From the NCBI RefSeq assembly GCF_000252995.1, contig NC_015761.1, forward strand, positions 2,294,001 to 2,358,000: a DNA stretch of 64,000 bases, written 5' to 3'. Source of the DNA: Salmonella bongori NCTC 12419 (GTDB lineage Bacteria; Pseudomonadota; Gammaproteobacteria; Enterobacterales; Enterobacteriaceae). Positions within the stretch are counted from its first letter, which is position 1. Every line of letters starts with the position of its first letter. This document shows positions 37,286-46,116 of the stretch, in pieces. Below the pieces are notes generated by a model. It had not been told where the DNA came from and ran no database searches. It saw nothing but the letters and a program-made list of their open reading frames with translations. Both the position numbers and the translations under genes were made by a program.

Positions 37286-37840
37286 TTATTCTGTCTCTTC
37301 CGGTTTTTCCTGAAGCGCGGCTTCATTTTTGGCGTTGCGGGTCATCCACAACGCCAGCGCTTTCAGGGAGTCCGGGGTAAATTCATCACAGCGCGCAGTG
37401 ATCTCTTCCGGAGTCAACCAGCAGACTTCGCTAACTTCATCTTCCTGAAGCGCAAAAGGCCCATGGGACACACAGCTAAACAACGCCCCCCAGACCCGGC
37501 AATGCTCGTCTTCAAAGTAAAACAGACCGTGTTCGGCAAACGGCACGCCTGCAATTCCCAACTCTTCTTCCGCTTCGCGGCGGGCAGATTCCAGTAGCGG
37601 TTCATCGGCCTGGACTACGCCGCCTGCGGTAGCATCTAACATACCGGGCAAAAAATCTTTTGTTTCGGTACGCCGCTGCACCAGAATTTTACCCATACCA
37701 TCGTGAACAACGATATACGTCGCACGATGTCGTAAGCGTTGCGCACGCATCTGTTCCCGGCTGGACTGTGCAATGACTTCATTATCTTCATTCACAATAT
37801 CCACCCATTCCGTACTTGCCAAACGACGCTGTTCCACCAT
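37286..37840 (-). CDS. yfcD: YfcD, Nudix hydrolase
   Basis: A 184-residue Nudix protein. The Nudix box is visible as GGVVQADEPLLESARREAEEELGI (Gx5Ex7REUxEExGU). The rest matches the E. coli YfcD/Idi-like subgroup. The substrate is not known. Start ATG 37840; the next codon GTG is also possible. The C-terminus (QEKPEETE) differs from E. coli. Confidence 0.93.
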   Translation of the reverse strand: MVEQRRLASTEWVDIVNEDNEVIAQSSREQMRAQRLRHRATYIVVHDGMGKILVQRRTETKDFLPGMLDATAGGVVQADEPLLESARREAEEELGIAGVPFAEHGLFYFEDEHCRVWGALFSCVSHGPFALQEDEVSEVCWLTPEEITARCDEFTPDSLKALALWMTRNAKNEAALQEKPEETE

Positions 37841-37896
37841 CAGGAAACCTTCTTATTTCTGGCGCTCTTACGGCGCATTTACGTTTGTGGGGTAAA

Positions 37897-38448
37897 TTAC
37901 GAATTAATCGCGACCTGCGCAATGATACTTTGATCATTGAGTGCGATTACGCTCAACATATTATCATCCAGAATACCGTAGCTTGCCGCATATCCACCTT
38001 TCGGGATACTCACCGAACCGGGATTAAAGTGATATAGCCCTTCTTGCTGTTGCGCCACCGGCAAATGAGTATGACCGTAAACCAACACATCGCCGGTATT
38101 CAAAGCAGGCAGGTTTGTCGGCCCGAAGAGATGCCCATGCGTCAAAAAGAGCCGTCTCTCTTCCATCAATATTTGCTGCCACGGCGCCGTTATCGGGAAA
38201 TGCAGCAACATCTGATCCACTTCGCTATCGCAGTTGCCGCGCACGGCAATAATCTGTGTCGCCACCGCGTTCAGGCGGTCAGCAACCTGGGCTGGCGCAT
38301 AGCCTTCAGGTAACGCATTTCGCGGCCCGTGGTTAAGCACATCACCCAATATTACCAGCCAACGCGCGCCGCTTTGCCCAAACCGTTCAAGCACACGTTC
38401 CGTGGCGGGTAAAGAACCATGAATGTCCGATGCGAACATCAGTTTCAT
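37897..38448 (-). CDS. yfcE: YfcE, metallophosphodiesterase
   Basis: A 183-residue calcineurin-like phosphodiesterase. Metal-binding motifs are MFASDIHGSLPAT (DxH), VILGDVLNHGP (GDxxxxG), VRGNCDSEVD (GNCD) and LTHGHLFG with VYGHTHLP (GHxH). It is reported in E. coli to hydrolyse artificial phosphodiesters; the natural substrate is unclear. Length as in E. coli. Confidence 0.95.
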   Translation of the reverse strand: MKLMFASDIHGSLPATERVLERFGQSGARWLVILGDVLNHGPRNALPEGYAPAQVADRLNAVATQIIAVRGNCDSEVDQMLLHFPITAPWQQILMEERRLFLTHGHLFGPTNLPALNTGDVLVYGHTHLPVAQQQEGLYHFNPGSVSIPKGGYAASYGILDDNMLSVIALNDQSIIAQVAINS

Positions 38449-38503
38449 CGCTCACTCCTCGTTGTGAAAAACGACGTTATCATACTGGAATATGAATAGA
38501 TTT

Positions 38504-39148
38504 TCAGCCTGAACGCTTCGCGGAAAGCGCAATAAAACGCTGTACGGAAGCACGTTGCCACTGGAATGCTGCATACTCCGTCAACGGCGCCGGCACGTCA
38601 TCGCCATGCAGCGCCAGGCGATTGATCATCAAAGCCAAATCGGTATCGGCAATGCACCACTCGCCAAATAAATTTTGCATCCCTTGTCCCAATAGCGCTT
38701 CAGCTGTAGCAAACAATTTTGCCGCGCTGGCTTTTCCAGCCTCGCTTAGCGGCGCTTTTTTCGCCCCGGCAAATACCACGTCGGTAGACCGTTCTTCGCG
38801 AAGCGGCAGTAAATCGCTGCGTAGCCACGCCTGAATCTGTCGCGCGCGGGCCCGTTTTTGTAAATCGTGCGGATAGATACGCTCCCACTGTGGCGGTGCA
38901 AAACGCTCCTCCAGGTATTCCGCAATAGCAGACGATTCGCTCAGCTCAAAATCGTCTGTTTCCAGCACCGGTACGCGCTGCGTCAGCGCATATCCCCGCC
39001 AGGAAGGTTGCAGATGTTCTCCTTTACCCAAATCGCGGGTTTTCAGCGTAAAGGAAAGCCCTTTTTCTTGTAACGCCACCCAGGCGGACAATACGTAGGG
39101 AGAGAAAAAATTCGCATCAGACCACAGCACAATAACAGGCTTACTCAT
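38504..39148 (-). CDS. yfcF: YfcF, glutathione S-transferase
   Basis: A 214-residue GST-fold enzyme. Thioredoxin-like N-terminal domain (SDANFFSPYVLSAWVALQEKG, QRVPVLETDDFELSESSAIAEYL with the Pro and Ser-Glu-Ser contact to glutathione) and an all-helical C-terminal domain. In E. coli it has GST and peroxidase activity. Divergent from yfcG. Confidence 0.94.
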   Translation of the reverse strand: MSKPVIVLWSDANFFSPYVLSAWVALQEKGLSFTLKTRDLGKGEHLQPSWRGYALTQRVPVLETDDFELSESSAIAEYLEERFAPPQWERIYPHDLQKRARARQIQAWLRSDLLPLREERSTDVVFAGAKKAPLSEAGKASAAKLFATAEALLGQGMQNLFGEWCIADTDLALMINRLALHGDDVPAPLTEYAAFQWQRASVQRFIALSAKRSG

Positions 39149-39288
39149 AATGTCCTCTTGAGAGCATATGGGGGCTTCCCAAAATATAGCGTCTTTCGCC
39201 TGCTGTCACCTGATGAAAACTCACACACATCGGGAGGCTTTCTATACTTAATTAAGCCCAGATTATTCACGGAAATGCAGGAGCCAAA

Positions 39289-39936
39289 ATGATTGATCTT
39301 TACTACGCCCCTACGCCCAACGGGCATAAGATTACGCTGTTTCTGGAAGAGGCAGAGCTGGCGTATCGTTTGTTAAAAGTGGATATCAGTAAGGGCAACC
39401 AGTTTCGCCCTGACTTTTTGGCTATCTCTCCCAATAATAAAATTCCTGCCATCGTCGATCACACTCCGGCAGACGGTGGTCAACCGCTTAGCCTTTTTGA
39501 ATCTGGTGAAATTCTTCTCTATCTGGCGGAAAAAAGCGGCAAACTGCTTAGCGGAGAGCTGCGTGAACGCCATACCACGCTGCAGTGGCTCTTCTGGCAG
39601 GTCAGCGGATTGGGACCGATGTTGGGCCAGAACCATCACTTTAATCACTTTGCGCCGCAAACTATTCCTTATGCGATTGAACGTTATCAGGTTGAAACAC
39701 AACGCTTATATAACGTGTTGAATAAGCGGCTGGAAGCTTCTCCCTGGCTGGGCGGCGACCACTACAGTATTGCCGATATCGCCAGTTGGCCGTGGGTCAA
39801 CGCCCACCAGCGTCAGCGAATCGACCTTGATACCTATCCGGCGGTGTATAACTGGTTTGAACGTATCCGCACGCGCCCTGCGACAGCGCGCGCCATGTTA
39901 CAAGCGCAACTGCACTGTAACAGTACGAAAGAGTAA
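39289..39936 (+). CDS. yfcG: YfcG, GST-like disulfide-bond reductase
   Basis: A 215-residue GST-family protein starting MIDLYYAPTPNGHKITLFLEEAEL. The Thr-Pro-Asn near the start replaces the catalytic Ser/Cys, as in the known E. coli YfcG, which reduces disulfides with glutathione. NKIPAIVDHTP and LSLFESGEILLYLAEK are the glutathione site; GGDHYSIADIASWPW is the C-domain N-capping box. In E. coli folX follows directly; here it does not. Confidence 0.95.
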   Translation: MIDLYYAPTPNGHKITLFLEEAELAYRLLKVDISKGNQFRPDFLAISPNNKIPAIVDHTPADGGQPLSLFESGEILLYLAEKSGKLLSGELRERHTTLQWLFWQVSGLGPMLGQNHHFNHFAPQTIPYAIERYQVETQRLYNVLNKRLEASPWLGGDHYSIADIASWPWVNAHQRQRIDLDTYPAVYNWFERIRTRPATARAMLQAQLHCNSTKE

Positions 39937-40066
39937 CGCGGCCCTATTCTCATGTATGATGCGGAGGTTTATACAAGGAAAAACCAGCAATGGCGTTCTG
40001 ACACGGTGACTGATATTAAAACCCTGGCATTAAGGGAGAGGAAATCCTCAATACTCTGGAGGTGAT
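39937..40066. other. Short gap where folX would lie in E. coli
   Basis: In E. coli the dihydroneopterin triphosphate epimerase gene folX (about 360 bp) sits between yfcG and yfcH. Here only 130 bp remain, too short for it. A ribosome-binding-like AAGGA stands ahead of ATG-GCG-TTC-TGA (about 39990-40001), which looks like a vestigial start. A second AGGAG-type box precedes yfcH. The loss of folX is inferred from the comparison with E. coli. Confidence 0.55.
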
Positions 40067-40960
40067 ATGCAAATTCTGATTACCGGCGGTACGGGCCTGA
40101 TTGGGCGTCATCTTATTCCTCGTCTGTTAACGCTGGGGCATCAGGTGATGGTCGTGACACGCAACCCTGATAAAGCGCGTCAGATCCTCGATTCCAGGGT
40201 CACATTATGGAGAGGGCTGGCGGATAAAACTCACTTCAATGAGATTGACGCTATCGTTAATCTGGCTGGTGAACCGATTGCAGATAAACGCTGGACGTCG
40301 CAGCAAAAAGAACAGTTATGCCAAAGCCGCTGGACTATCACGCAAAAGCTGGTGGATTTAATTCATGCCAGCGCAACACCGCCCGCGGTGTTGATATCCG
40401 GTTCCGCCACGGGCTATTACGGCGATTTAGGCGACGTTGTCGTCACGGAAGACGAACCGCCACACAATGAATTTACGCATAAACTTTGCGCTCGCTGGGA
40501 GCAGATTGCCTTGAGCGCGCAAAGTGAGCGGACCCGTGTCTGTCTGCTACGTACCGGCGTCGTGCTGGCTCCACAAGGTGGGATTCTGGGGAAAATGGTT
40601 CCGCCATTCCGCCTTGGCCTCGGCGGCCCTGTGGGTAATGGTCGGCAATACCTGGCCTGGATTCATATTGACGATATGGTCAACGGTATCCTGTGGCTGC
40701 TGGATAACGATCTTCGCGGTCCCTTCAATATGGTCTCGCCGTATCCCGTCCATAATGAGCATTTTGCTCATGCGCTGGGGCGCGTGCTGCGCCGCCCGGC
40801 GATTATCCGTATTCCGGCGACGGCAATCCGCGTATTGATGGGAGAGTCGTCAGTGCTGGTGCTGGGCGGACAGCGGGCGCTGCCGAAACGTCTTGAAGCG
40901 GCCGGATTCGCGTTTCGCTGGTATGACGTAGAAGAGGCACTGGCGGATGTGATTCGGTAA
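40067..40960 (+). CDS. yfcH: YfcH, NAD(P)-dependent epimerase/SDR family protein
   Basis: A 297-residue SDR-type protein. The N-terminal Rossmann motif ITGGTGLIGRHLIPRLL is clear, and the ISGSATGYYG segment holds the Ser and Tyr of the catalytic set. It is the SulA-like/TIGR01777 epimerase type. The reaction is unknown. A strong CTGGAGGTGAT precedes ATG 40067. Its 3' end faces hisP. Confidence 0.93.
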   Translation: MQILITGGTGLIGRHLIPRLLTLGHQVMVVTRNPDKARQILDSRVTLWRGLADKTHFNEIDAIVNLAGEPIADKRWTSQQKEQLCQSRWTITQKLVDLIHASATPPAVLISGSATGYYGDLGDVVVTEDEPPHNEFTHKLCARWEQIALSAQSERTRVCLLRTGVVLAPQGGILGKMVPPFRLGLGGPVGNGRQYLAWIHIDDMVNGILWLLDNDLRGPFNMVSPYPVHNEHFAHALGRVLRRPAIIRIPATAIRVLMGESSVLVLGGQRALPKRLEAAGFAFRWYDVEEALADVIR

Positions 40961-40989
40961 TTGCCGAAGCGCCTAATCCAGCCTTTCCT

Positions 40990-41023
40990 CGCCCGGTAAG
41001 CGACGCGCCGCCGGGCCTCTTTT
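40990..41023. terminator. Terminator between yfcH and hisP
   Basis: GCCCGG (40991-40996) pairs with CCGGGC (41011-41016) across a G/C-rich loop, followed by CTCTTTTATTT. Both yfcH and the his transport operon converge here. Confidence 0.7.
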
Positions 41024-41798
41024 ATTTCAACGAGCCTTTCAGGAATTGCTGTAAACGCGGGCTTTGCGGATTGCCGAACAGCTGCTCCGGATTGCCCTCT
41101 TCTTCAATTTTCCCCTGATGCAGAAAAATAACGTGCGAAGAAACATGGCGGGCAAAACCCATTTCATGCGTGACCACCACCATCGTTTTTCCCTCTTCCG
41201 CCAGTTGCTGCATAATGCGCAACACTTCACCGACCAGTTCAGGATCGAGCGCCGAAGTGGGTTCATCGAACAGTAAAACGTCAGGTTCCATCGCCAGCGC
41301 GCGCGCAATAGACACGCGTTGTTGTTGGCCGCCGGAAAGGTGAACAGGATATTTACCCTGGGCGCGTTCATCAATCCCCACCTTCGCCAGATATTTCAGC
41401 GCCCGCTCCCGCGATTCATGCTTGCTCAATCCCAGTACCTGAATCGGTGCCTCCATGACATTTTCCAGCACCGTCATATGGCTCCAGAGATTAAAGTGCT
41501 GAAACACCATCGTCAGGCGGGTACGTAACAGACGTAGCTGGTTTTTATCCGCCACTTTGAGCTGCCAGTCCTGGTCGCGCACCAGATTAATATTCTGGCC
41601 ATTCACGATTATCGTGCCTTCGCTCGGTTTTTCGAGGAAGTTAATGCAGCGCAAAAAAGTGCTTTTACCGGAACCGGACGAGCCGATAATGCTAATCACA
41701 TCTCCGGCGCGGGCCTGCAGCGATACCCCTTTCAGCACTTCATGACCGCCGTAGCGTTTGTGCAAATCGATAACGTGTAATTTATTTTCTGACATCAT
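41022..41798 (-). CDS. hisP: HisP, ATPase of the histidine/LAO transporter
   Basis: A 258-residue ABC ATPase. The Walker A SIIGSSGSGKST, Q-loop MVFQHFNLW, signature LSGGQQQRVSIARAL, Walker B VLLFDEPTSALD and switch His in VVVTHEMGF are all present. It powers uptake of histidine (via HisJ) and lysine/arginine/ornithine (via ArgT) with HisQ and HisM. The last gene of the operon; ends LKGSLK, as in the known Salmonella HisP. Confidence 0.98.
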   Translation of the reverse strand: MMSENKLHVIDLHKRYGGHEVLKGVSLQARAGDVISIIGSSGSGKSTFLRCINFLEKPSEGTIIVNGQNINLVRDQDWQLKVADKNQLRLLRTRLTMVFQHFNLWSHMTVLENVMEAPIQVLGLSKHESRERALKYLAKVGIDERAQGKYPVHLSGGQQQRVSIARALAMEPDVLLFDEPTSALDPELVGEVLRIMQQLAEEGKTMVVVTHEMGFARHVSSHVIFLHQGKIEEEGNPEQLFGNPQSPRLQQFLKGSLK

Positions 41799-41808
41799 GT
41801 TACTCGAA

Positions 41809-42516
41809 TTATTTAGAGGAAACGTGCTGCAACCAGCGTCTTTCCGCCCGACGGAACAGGCTTATCAGGACATACGAAATGAGTAAATACAACACGGCGG
41901 CAATGCCAAACGCGGTAAACGGCTGGTAAGTCGCAGAGTTGATATCACGGGCGATTTTCAACAAATCCGGCACCGTCGCGGTAAACGCCAGCGCCGTAGA
42001 GTGCAGCATTAAAATCACTTCGTTGCTGTAGGCAGGCAAGGCGATACGTAATGCCGACGGCAAGATAATGCAGCGATACATTTTAAACGATGAGAAACCG
42101 TACGCCCGCGCCGCTTCAATTTCACCATGCGGCACCGAGCGAATCGCGCCAGCGAAAATCTCCGTAGTGTATGCGCAGGTATTTAGCGTCAGCGCCAATA
42201 CGGTACAATTCAGCCCGCTGCGAAAAAACGCATTAAGAAGGTCGGTACCTTTGACAATTTCCAGCGTATACATTCCCGAATAGAACACCAGCAGTTGTAC
42301 GTACAGCGGCGTGCCGCGAAAAACATACGTAAACAGCCAGATGGGAAAACGGATGAATTTATTGCCGGACACGCGGCCCACTGCCAGAATCACCGCCAGA
42401 ACGCCGCCCATCACCACCGATGAGATTAACAGCCACAACGTAATCGCCACGCCGGTAAAACGATAGCCATCCGTCCACAGCAGGGATTTCCAGTACTCCT
42501 GAATAATCTCAATCAC
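41809..42516 (-). CDS. hisM: HisM, permease of the histidine/LAO transporter
   Basis: A 235-residue inner-membrane permease with five membrane helices. The EAA loop EIEAARAYGFSSFKMYRCIILPSALRIALP, which docks to HisP, is present. It overlaps hisQ by four bases and lies ten bases before hisP. Confidence 0.97.
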   Translation of the reverse strand: MIEIIQEYWKSLLWTDGYRFTGVAITLWLLISSVVMGGVLAVILAVGRVSGNKFIRFPIWLFTYVFRGTPLYVQLLVFYSGMYTLEIVKGTDLLNAFFRSGLNCTVLALTLNTCAYTTEIFAGAIRSVPHGEIEAARAYGFSSFKMYRCIILPSALRIALPAYSNEVILMLHSTALAFTATVPDLLKIARDINSATYQPFTAFGIAAVLYLLISYVLISLFRRAERRWLQHVSSK

Positions 42517-43199
42517 AGATCGGCCCTCTTCACGCCCACGGAATAACGACGCTCAAGTAAGAGCAAAACGCCATTGGAGACGGTGGTAAATACCAGGTAG
42601 ATGAGTCCGCACACGACAGCGAAATAGAAAGGCTCCCAGGTACTTTTACCGGCAAGCTGCGTGGCCTTGACAACATCTTCCAGGCCCAGCAGCGACACCA
42701 GTGCCGTCGCTTTGAGTATCACTTGCCAGTTATTGCCGATCCCCGGCAGGGCGTAACGCATCATTGCCGGAAACATAATCCGCCGGAACGTTTGCCCGCG
42801 GGTAAAACCAAATGCTGTCGCAGCTTCAATATGGCCTTTCGGCACCGCCATAAAGGCGCCGCGGAAGGTTTCCGTAAAATAGGCCCCGTAGATGAAACCG
42901 AGAGTGATAATACCGGCCACCATCGGATCTATATCAATCTGATTAAGACCCAACGAATCAGTTACTGCGTTAAGCGCAATTTGCAATCCGTAAAATATCA
43001 GCAGCATTAATACCAGATCCGGTATCCCACGAATCAGAGTGGTATACCCTTCAAAGATGAGCCCCGTCACCCGGCTTTGCGAAAGCTTCGCCCCCGCGCC
43101 GACAAGGCCGATAAGCACAGCCAGCACTACGGAACTGAGCGCCAGTTCCAGCGTGACGATAGCGCCCTGTAAAATTACGCCTGAAAACCCGTACAGCAT
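42513..43199 (-). CDS. hisQ: HisQ, permease of the histidine/LAO transporter
   Basis: A 228-residue inner-membrane permease, partner of HisM. Its EAA loop is HIEAATAFGFTRGQTFRRIMFPAMMRYALPG. It follows hisJ after about 140 bp that hold a REP element, which is known to lower expression of hisQMP relative to hisJ. Confidence 0.97.
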   Translation of the reverse strand: MLYGFSGVILQGAIVTLELALSSVVLAVLIGLVGAGAKLSQSRVTGLIFEGYTTLIRGIPDLVLMLLIFYGLQIALNAVTDSLGLNQIDIDPMVAGIITLGFIYGAYFTETFRGAFMAVPKGHIEAATAFGFTRGQTFRRIMFPAMMRYALPGIGNNWQVILKATALVSLLGLEDVVKATQLAGKSTWEPFYFAVVCGLIYLVFTTVSNGVLLLLERRYSVGVKRADL

Positions 43200-43260
43200 G
43201 CACCCTGTCCTGTTATAAGTGGTGTGTAAGAAGCCTCTTTTGCATTTTTGCCTCGCATCA

Positions 43261-43292
43261 TGCCGGATGGCGGCTTGCCTTATCCGGCCTCA
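43261..43292. repeat. REP element between hisJ and hisQ
   Basis: TGCCGGATGGCGGCTTGCC with TTATCCGGCCTC. This is the classical REP in the his transport operon, thought to stabilise hisJ mRNA and help set the high HisJ:HisQMP ratio. Confidence 0.9.
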
Positions 43293-43338
43293 CTTCAGCG
43301 CGTCAAAAATCTACGGGCTTTATCTGCACCGGCGGTGA

Positions 43339-44121
43339 TTAACCGCCATAAACATCAAAATCAAAATATTTTTTCGCCAGCTTTTCATAAGTGCCATCAG
43401 CGCGCATTTCCGCAAACGCTTTGTTCAGCGCTTCACGCAATTCATTATCTTCTTTGCGCAGCCCCATACCGGTTCCTACGCCGAATAGCTTCTCATCTTT
43501 CACCGACGGGCCGCCGAATTTATAGCCTTTACCGATAGGCTGTTTCAGAAAGCCTTCGCTGGCCGCAACCTCATCCTGAAACGCTGCATCAATGCGTCCA
43601 GCCGTCAGATCGGAATAAATATTGTCCTGCCCCTGGTAGGAGACGATCTCAATCCCTTTCGGCGCCCAGTGTTCGTTGCCGAAGGTTTCCTGCGTTGTCC
43701 CCTGCAGCACACCGACACGCTTGCCTTTCAGCGATGCGACGGTCGGCTGGATATCCGCGTTTTTCGCCACCACCAGACGTGAATCGGCGGCGTAAAGCTT
43801 GTCGGTAAACGCGATCTCTTGCTGGCGCTTTTCAGTAATGGACAGCGAGGACATGATGGCATCAATTTTCTTCGCTTTTAAAGAAGGAATCAGCGCATCC
43901 AGCGGATTTTCCACAAATGTACACTGTGTGTTGATACGTTTGCACAGTTCTTTGGCCAGATCGATGTCGAAGCCGACCAATTCACCCTGTGCATTTTTAG
44001 ATTCAAACGGCGCGTAAGTCGGATCAGTACCGATACGAATCTTTTGCGGAATAGCGGCAAATGCTGCGGTAGCGCTGGAAAATGCCAGCACCAGAGAAAG
44101 AGATAACGCCAGTTTTTTCAT
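43339..44121 (-). CDS. hisJ: HisJ, periplasmic histidine-binding protein
   Basis: A 260-residue periplasmic solute-binding protein. The signal peptide MKKLALSLSLVLAFSSATAAFA is cleaved before AIPQKIRIGTDPTYAPFE. The two-lobe SBP_bac_3 fold follows, with the typical SSLSITEKRQQEI hinge and a Cys pair (about residues 60 and 67). Binds histidine. An in-frame Met four codons upstream (44133) is discarded because the signal peptide starts at MKKL. Confidence 0.98.
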   Translation of the reverse strand: MKKLALSLSLVLAFSSATAAFAAIPQKIRIGTDPTYAPFESKNAQGELVGFDIDLAKELCKRINTQCTFVENPLDALIPSLKAKKIDAIMSSLSITEKRQQEIAFTDKLYAADSRLVVAKNADIQPTVASLKGKRVGVLQGTTQETFGNEHWAPKGIEIVSYQGQDNIYSDLTAGRIDAAFQDEVAASEGFLKQPIGKGYKFGGPSVKDEKLFGVGTGMGLRKEDNELREALNKAFAEMRADGTYEKLAKKYFDFDVYGG

Positions 44122-44168
44122 AACTATCCTCAACAGACTGTCTTTATAAGAGATCTTTACAGACCCGA

Positions 44169-44184
44169 TGCGGCTATCGTGCCA
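44169..44184 (-). promoter_or_regulatory. Sigma-54-type promoter for hisJ
   Basis: Reverse strand reads TGGCACGATAGCCGCA, with the invariant GG and GC of sigma-54 promoters at the right spacing (TGGCACG-N4-TTGCA consensus). It lies about 50 bases before hisJ. E. coli and Salmonella hisJ/argT are nitrogen-regulated through NtrC. Confidence 0.65.
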
Positions 44185-44286
44185 TTAATCAGGCCGACAA
44201 GGCAAAGCATTCTACCTCACCAGCCGGTTTATTTTGCATAAATATCGCTTAACTATGCATTTATACCCGTATTCCGCAACGGCTTA

Positions 44287-44303
44287 TGCACCTAAAAAGT
44301 GCA
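44287..44303. promoter_or_regulatory. NtrC-like enhancer upstream of hisJ
   Basis: TGCACC-TAAAA-AGTGCA matches the dyad NtrC consensus (TGCACY-N5-GGTGCA) in nearly every arm position. It is about 110 bp upstream of the sigma-54-type hisJ promoter, a normal enhancer distance. More TGCAC half-sites follow at 44316-44320 and about 44341-44346. Confidence 0.6.
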
Positions 44304-44358
44304 AAGCATCTATTTTGCACCGTGATAGCTCCCACACACAGTGCACTATCCCCTTATC

Positions 44359-45141
44359 TCAATCGCCATAAACATTAAAATCGAAGTACTTTTTGGCCAT
44401 CTTGTCGTAAGTGCCGTCCTGGCGCAGATCGGCCAATGCTTTATCAAACGCGGCTTTTAGCCCGGTATCGTCTTTGCGCAACCCAACGCCCGTCCCGTCG
44501 CCAAAGTATTTTTTATCCTTAACAGAAGGACCGGCAAACGTATACTCTTTCCCCGCAGGCTGTTTCAAAAAGCCTTCGCTGGCGGCAACTTCATCTTGTA
44601 ATGCGGCATCCAGGCGACCGGCGGCTAAATCGGAATAAATAAGGTCCTGATTGGCGTAAGCCACTACATCCACCCCTTTGCTGCGCCAGTTATCATTGGC
44701 GTAAGCCTCTTGCGTAGATCCCTGCAACACGCCGACATGCTTGCCTTTTAACGATTCCAGCGTCGGCTGAATGGGAGACCCTTTCGCCGCAATCAGGCGC
44801 GAATCCGCCGCATAAAGTTTGTCAGAGAAGGCGATTTCCTGCTGGCGTTTATCCGTGATGGAGAGCGATGAAATAATGGCGTCGATTTTTTTTGCTTTCA
44901 GTGAGGGAATCAGCGCATCAAAGTCGCTGGCGACCCAGGTACATTTCACTTGCATACGCTTACACATTTCATTACCGAGATCGATATCAAAGCCGATGAA
45001 GTCGCCTTTGGCATCTTTCGATGAGAAAGGTGCATAGGTGGTGTCCGTTCCAATGCGAATCGTTTGTGGAAGCGCGGCGTAACTGGCCGCTGTCGCGCCC
45101 AGACCTATCAGCAAAGACAAAGCGAGAACGGTCTTCTTCAT
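44359..45141 (-). CDS. argT: ArgT, periplasmic lysine/arginine/ornithine-binding protein
   Basis: A 260-residue solute-binding protein. Signal peptide MKKTVLALSLLIGLGATAASYA, mature ALPQTIRIGTDTTYAPFSS. It is clearly a paralogue of HisJ (shared QQEIAFSDKLYAADSRL and LQDEVAASEGFLKQP) and delivers basic amino acids to the same HisQMP complex. It has its own nitrogen-regulated promoter. Confidence 0.98.
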   Translation of the reverse strand: MKKTVLALSLLIGLGATAASYAALPQTIRIGTDTTYAPFSSKDAKGDFIGFDIDLGNEMCKRMQVKCTWVASDFDALIPSLKAKKIDAIISSLSITDKRQQEIAFSDKLYAADSRLIAAKGSPIQPTLESLKGKHVGVLQGSTQEAYANDNWRSKGVDVVAYANQDLIYSDLAAGRLDAALQDEVAASEGFLKQPAGKEYTFAGPSVKDKKYFGDGTGVGLRKDDTGLKAAFDKALADLRQDGTYDKMAKKYFDFNVYGD

Positions 45142-45206
45142 ACATCCCCCTCAAGTGGCATCATTTTCTTATGTTTTACGTGGTGGTGTGTTTGCAGGCT
45201 TTTTCA

Positions 45207-45222
45207 TGCAGGTTTTATACCA
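45207..45222 (-). promoter_or_regulatory. Sigma-54-type promoter for argT
   Basis: Reverse strand reads TGGTATAAAACCTGCA, with GG and GC in the required -24/-12 spacing. It sits about 65 bases before the argT start. A sigma-54-dependent promoter (argTr) is known for Salmonella argT; this is my best candidate for it. Confidence 0.6.
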
Positions 45223-45425
45223 TTTTCACGTCAACGGAACGATTTGACGTTAAATTTGTTAATAAAACGTTGCAACATTGTCCTGATGTTGAAGATAGCA
45301 GGTATGACGGTTGAACCGCAGCGTTTCGGTAGCTTTTAACGAATTAAATGTTGAGGATATGATCACGGTTACAAAATTGCCCTGAAACAGGGCAACAGAG
45401 AGCATAGCATGCCAGACAGGTAATT

Positions 45426-45995
45426 CTATGCGCCTTGCCAGCGAGCGAATAGATCGTGAGGAAGAGGAATATCAAACTGATCCAGAACGCGGTTAACCGT
45501 TTGATTTATAATATCATCGAGTGTCCTGGGAAGATGATAAAAGGCCGGAACTGGCGGCATAATGACTGCGCCTATCTCGGCGGCCTGGGTCATTAAACGC
45601 AAATGCCCAATGTGCAGCGGCGTTTCCCGTACACACAGCACCAGAGGCCTCCGCTCTTTCAATATGACATCCGCCGCACGGGTAAGCAGTCCGTCAGTAT
45701 AACTATGGACGATCCCCGAAAGCGTTTTAATCGAACAGGGCAGGATCACCATGCCCGCCGTCGGGTAAGAGCCCGATGAAATACTGGCGGCAATATCGCG
45801 CGCATCGTGCGTAACATCGGCCAGCGCCTGTACCTCGCGCAATGAAAAGTGGGTCTCCAGCGCTAAAGTCTGGCGGGCCGCCTGGCTCATCACCAGATGG
45901 GTTTCGACGTTTTCGACATCGCGCAAAATTTGTAATAAGCGCACGCCATAAATCGCGCCGCTGGCACCGCTAATCCCTACAATGAGTCGTTTCAT
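45426..45995 (-). CDS. ubiX: UbiX, flavin prenyltransferase
   Basis: A 189-residue enzyme that attaches dimethylallyl to FMN to make the prenyl-FMN cofactor of UbiD. The N-terminal IVGISGASGAIYGVRLLQIL is the flavin-binding loop, SSGSYPTAGMVILPCSIKTLSGI the active-site region, and RRPLVLCVRETPLH the phosphate contact. It serves ubiquinone synthesis. Its upstream neighbour region is a deletion scar. Confidence 0.97.
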   Translation of the reverse strand: MKRLIVGISGASGAIYGVRLLQILRDVENVETHLVMSQAARQTLALETHFSLREVQALADVTHDARDIAASISSGSYPTAGMVILPCSIKTLSGIVHSYTDGLLTRAADVILKERRPLVLCVRETPLHIGHLRLMTQAAEIGAVIMPPVPAFYHLPRTLDDIINQTVNRVLDQFDIPLPHDLFARWQGA

Positions 45996-46116
45996 ATTCT
46001 CTTACCGTTTACGAGCGCCGTTCATCCCATCATGTCATATTATCGGCTCAAAGTGGGTCTGAAGAGATACCAGGAGACCAGAATCCCTGTCATAAAAGCC
46101 AGCTCAACCAACATTA

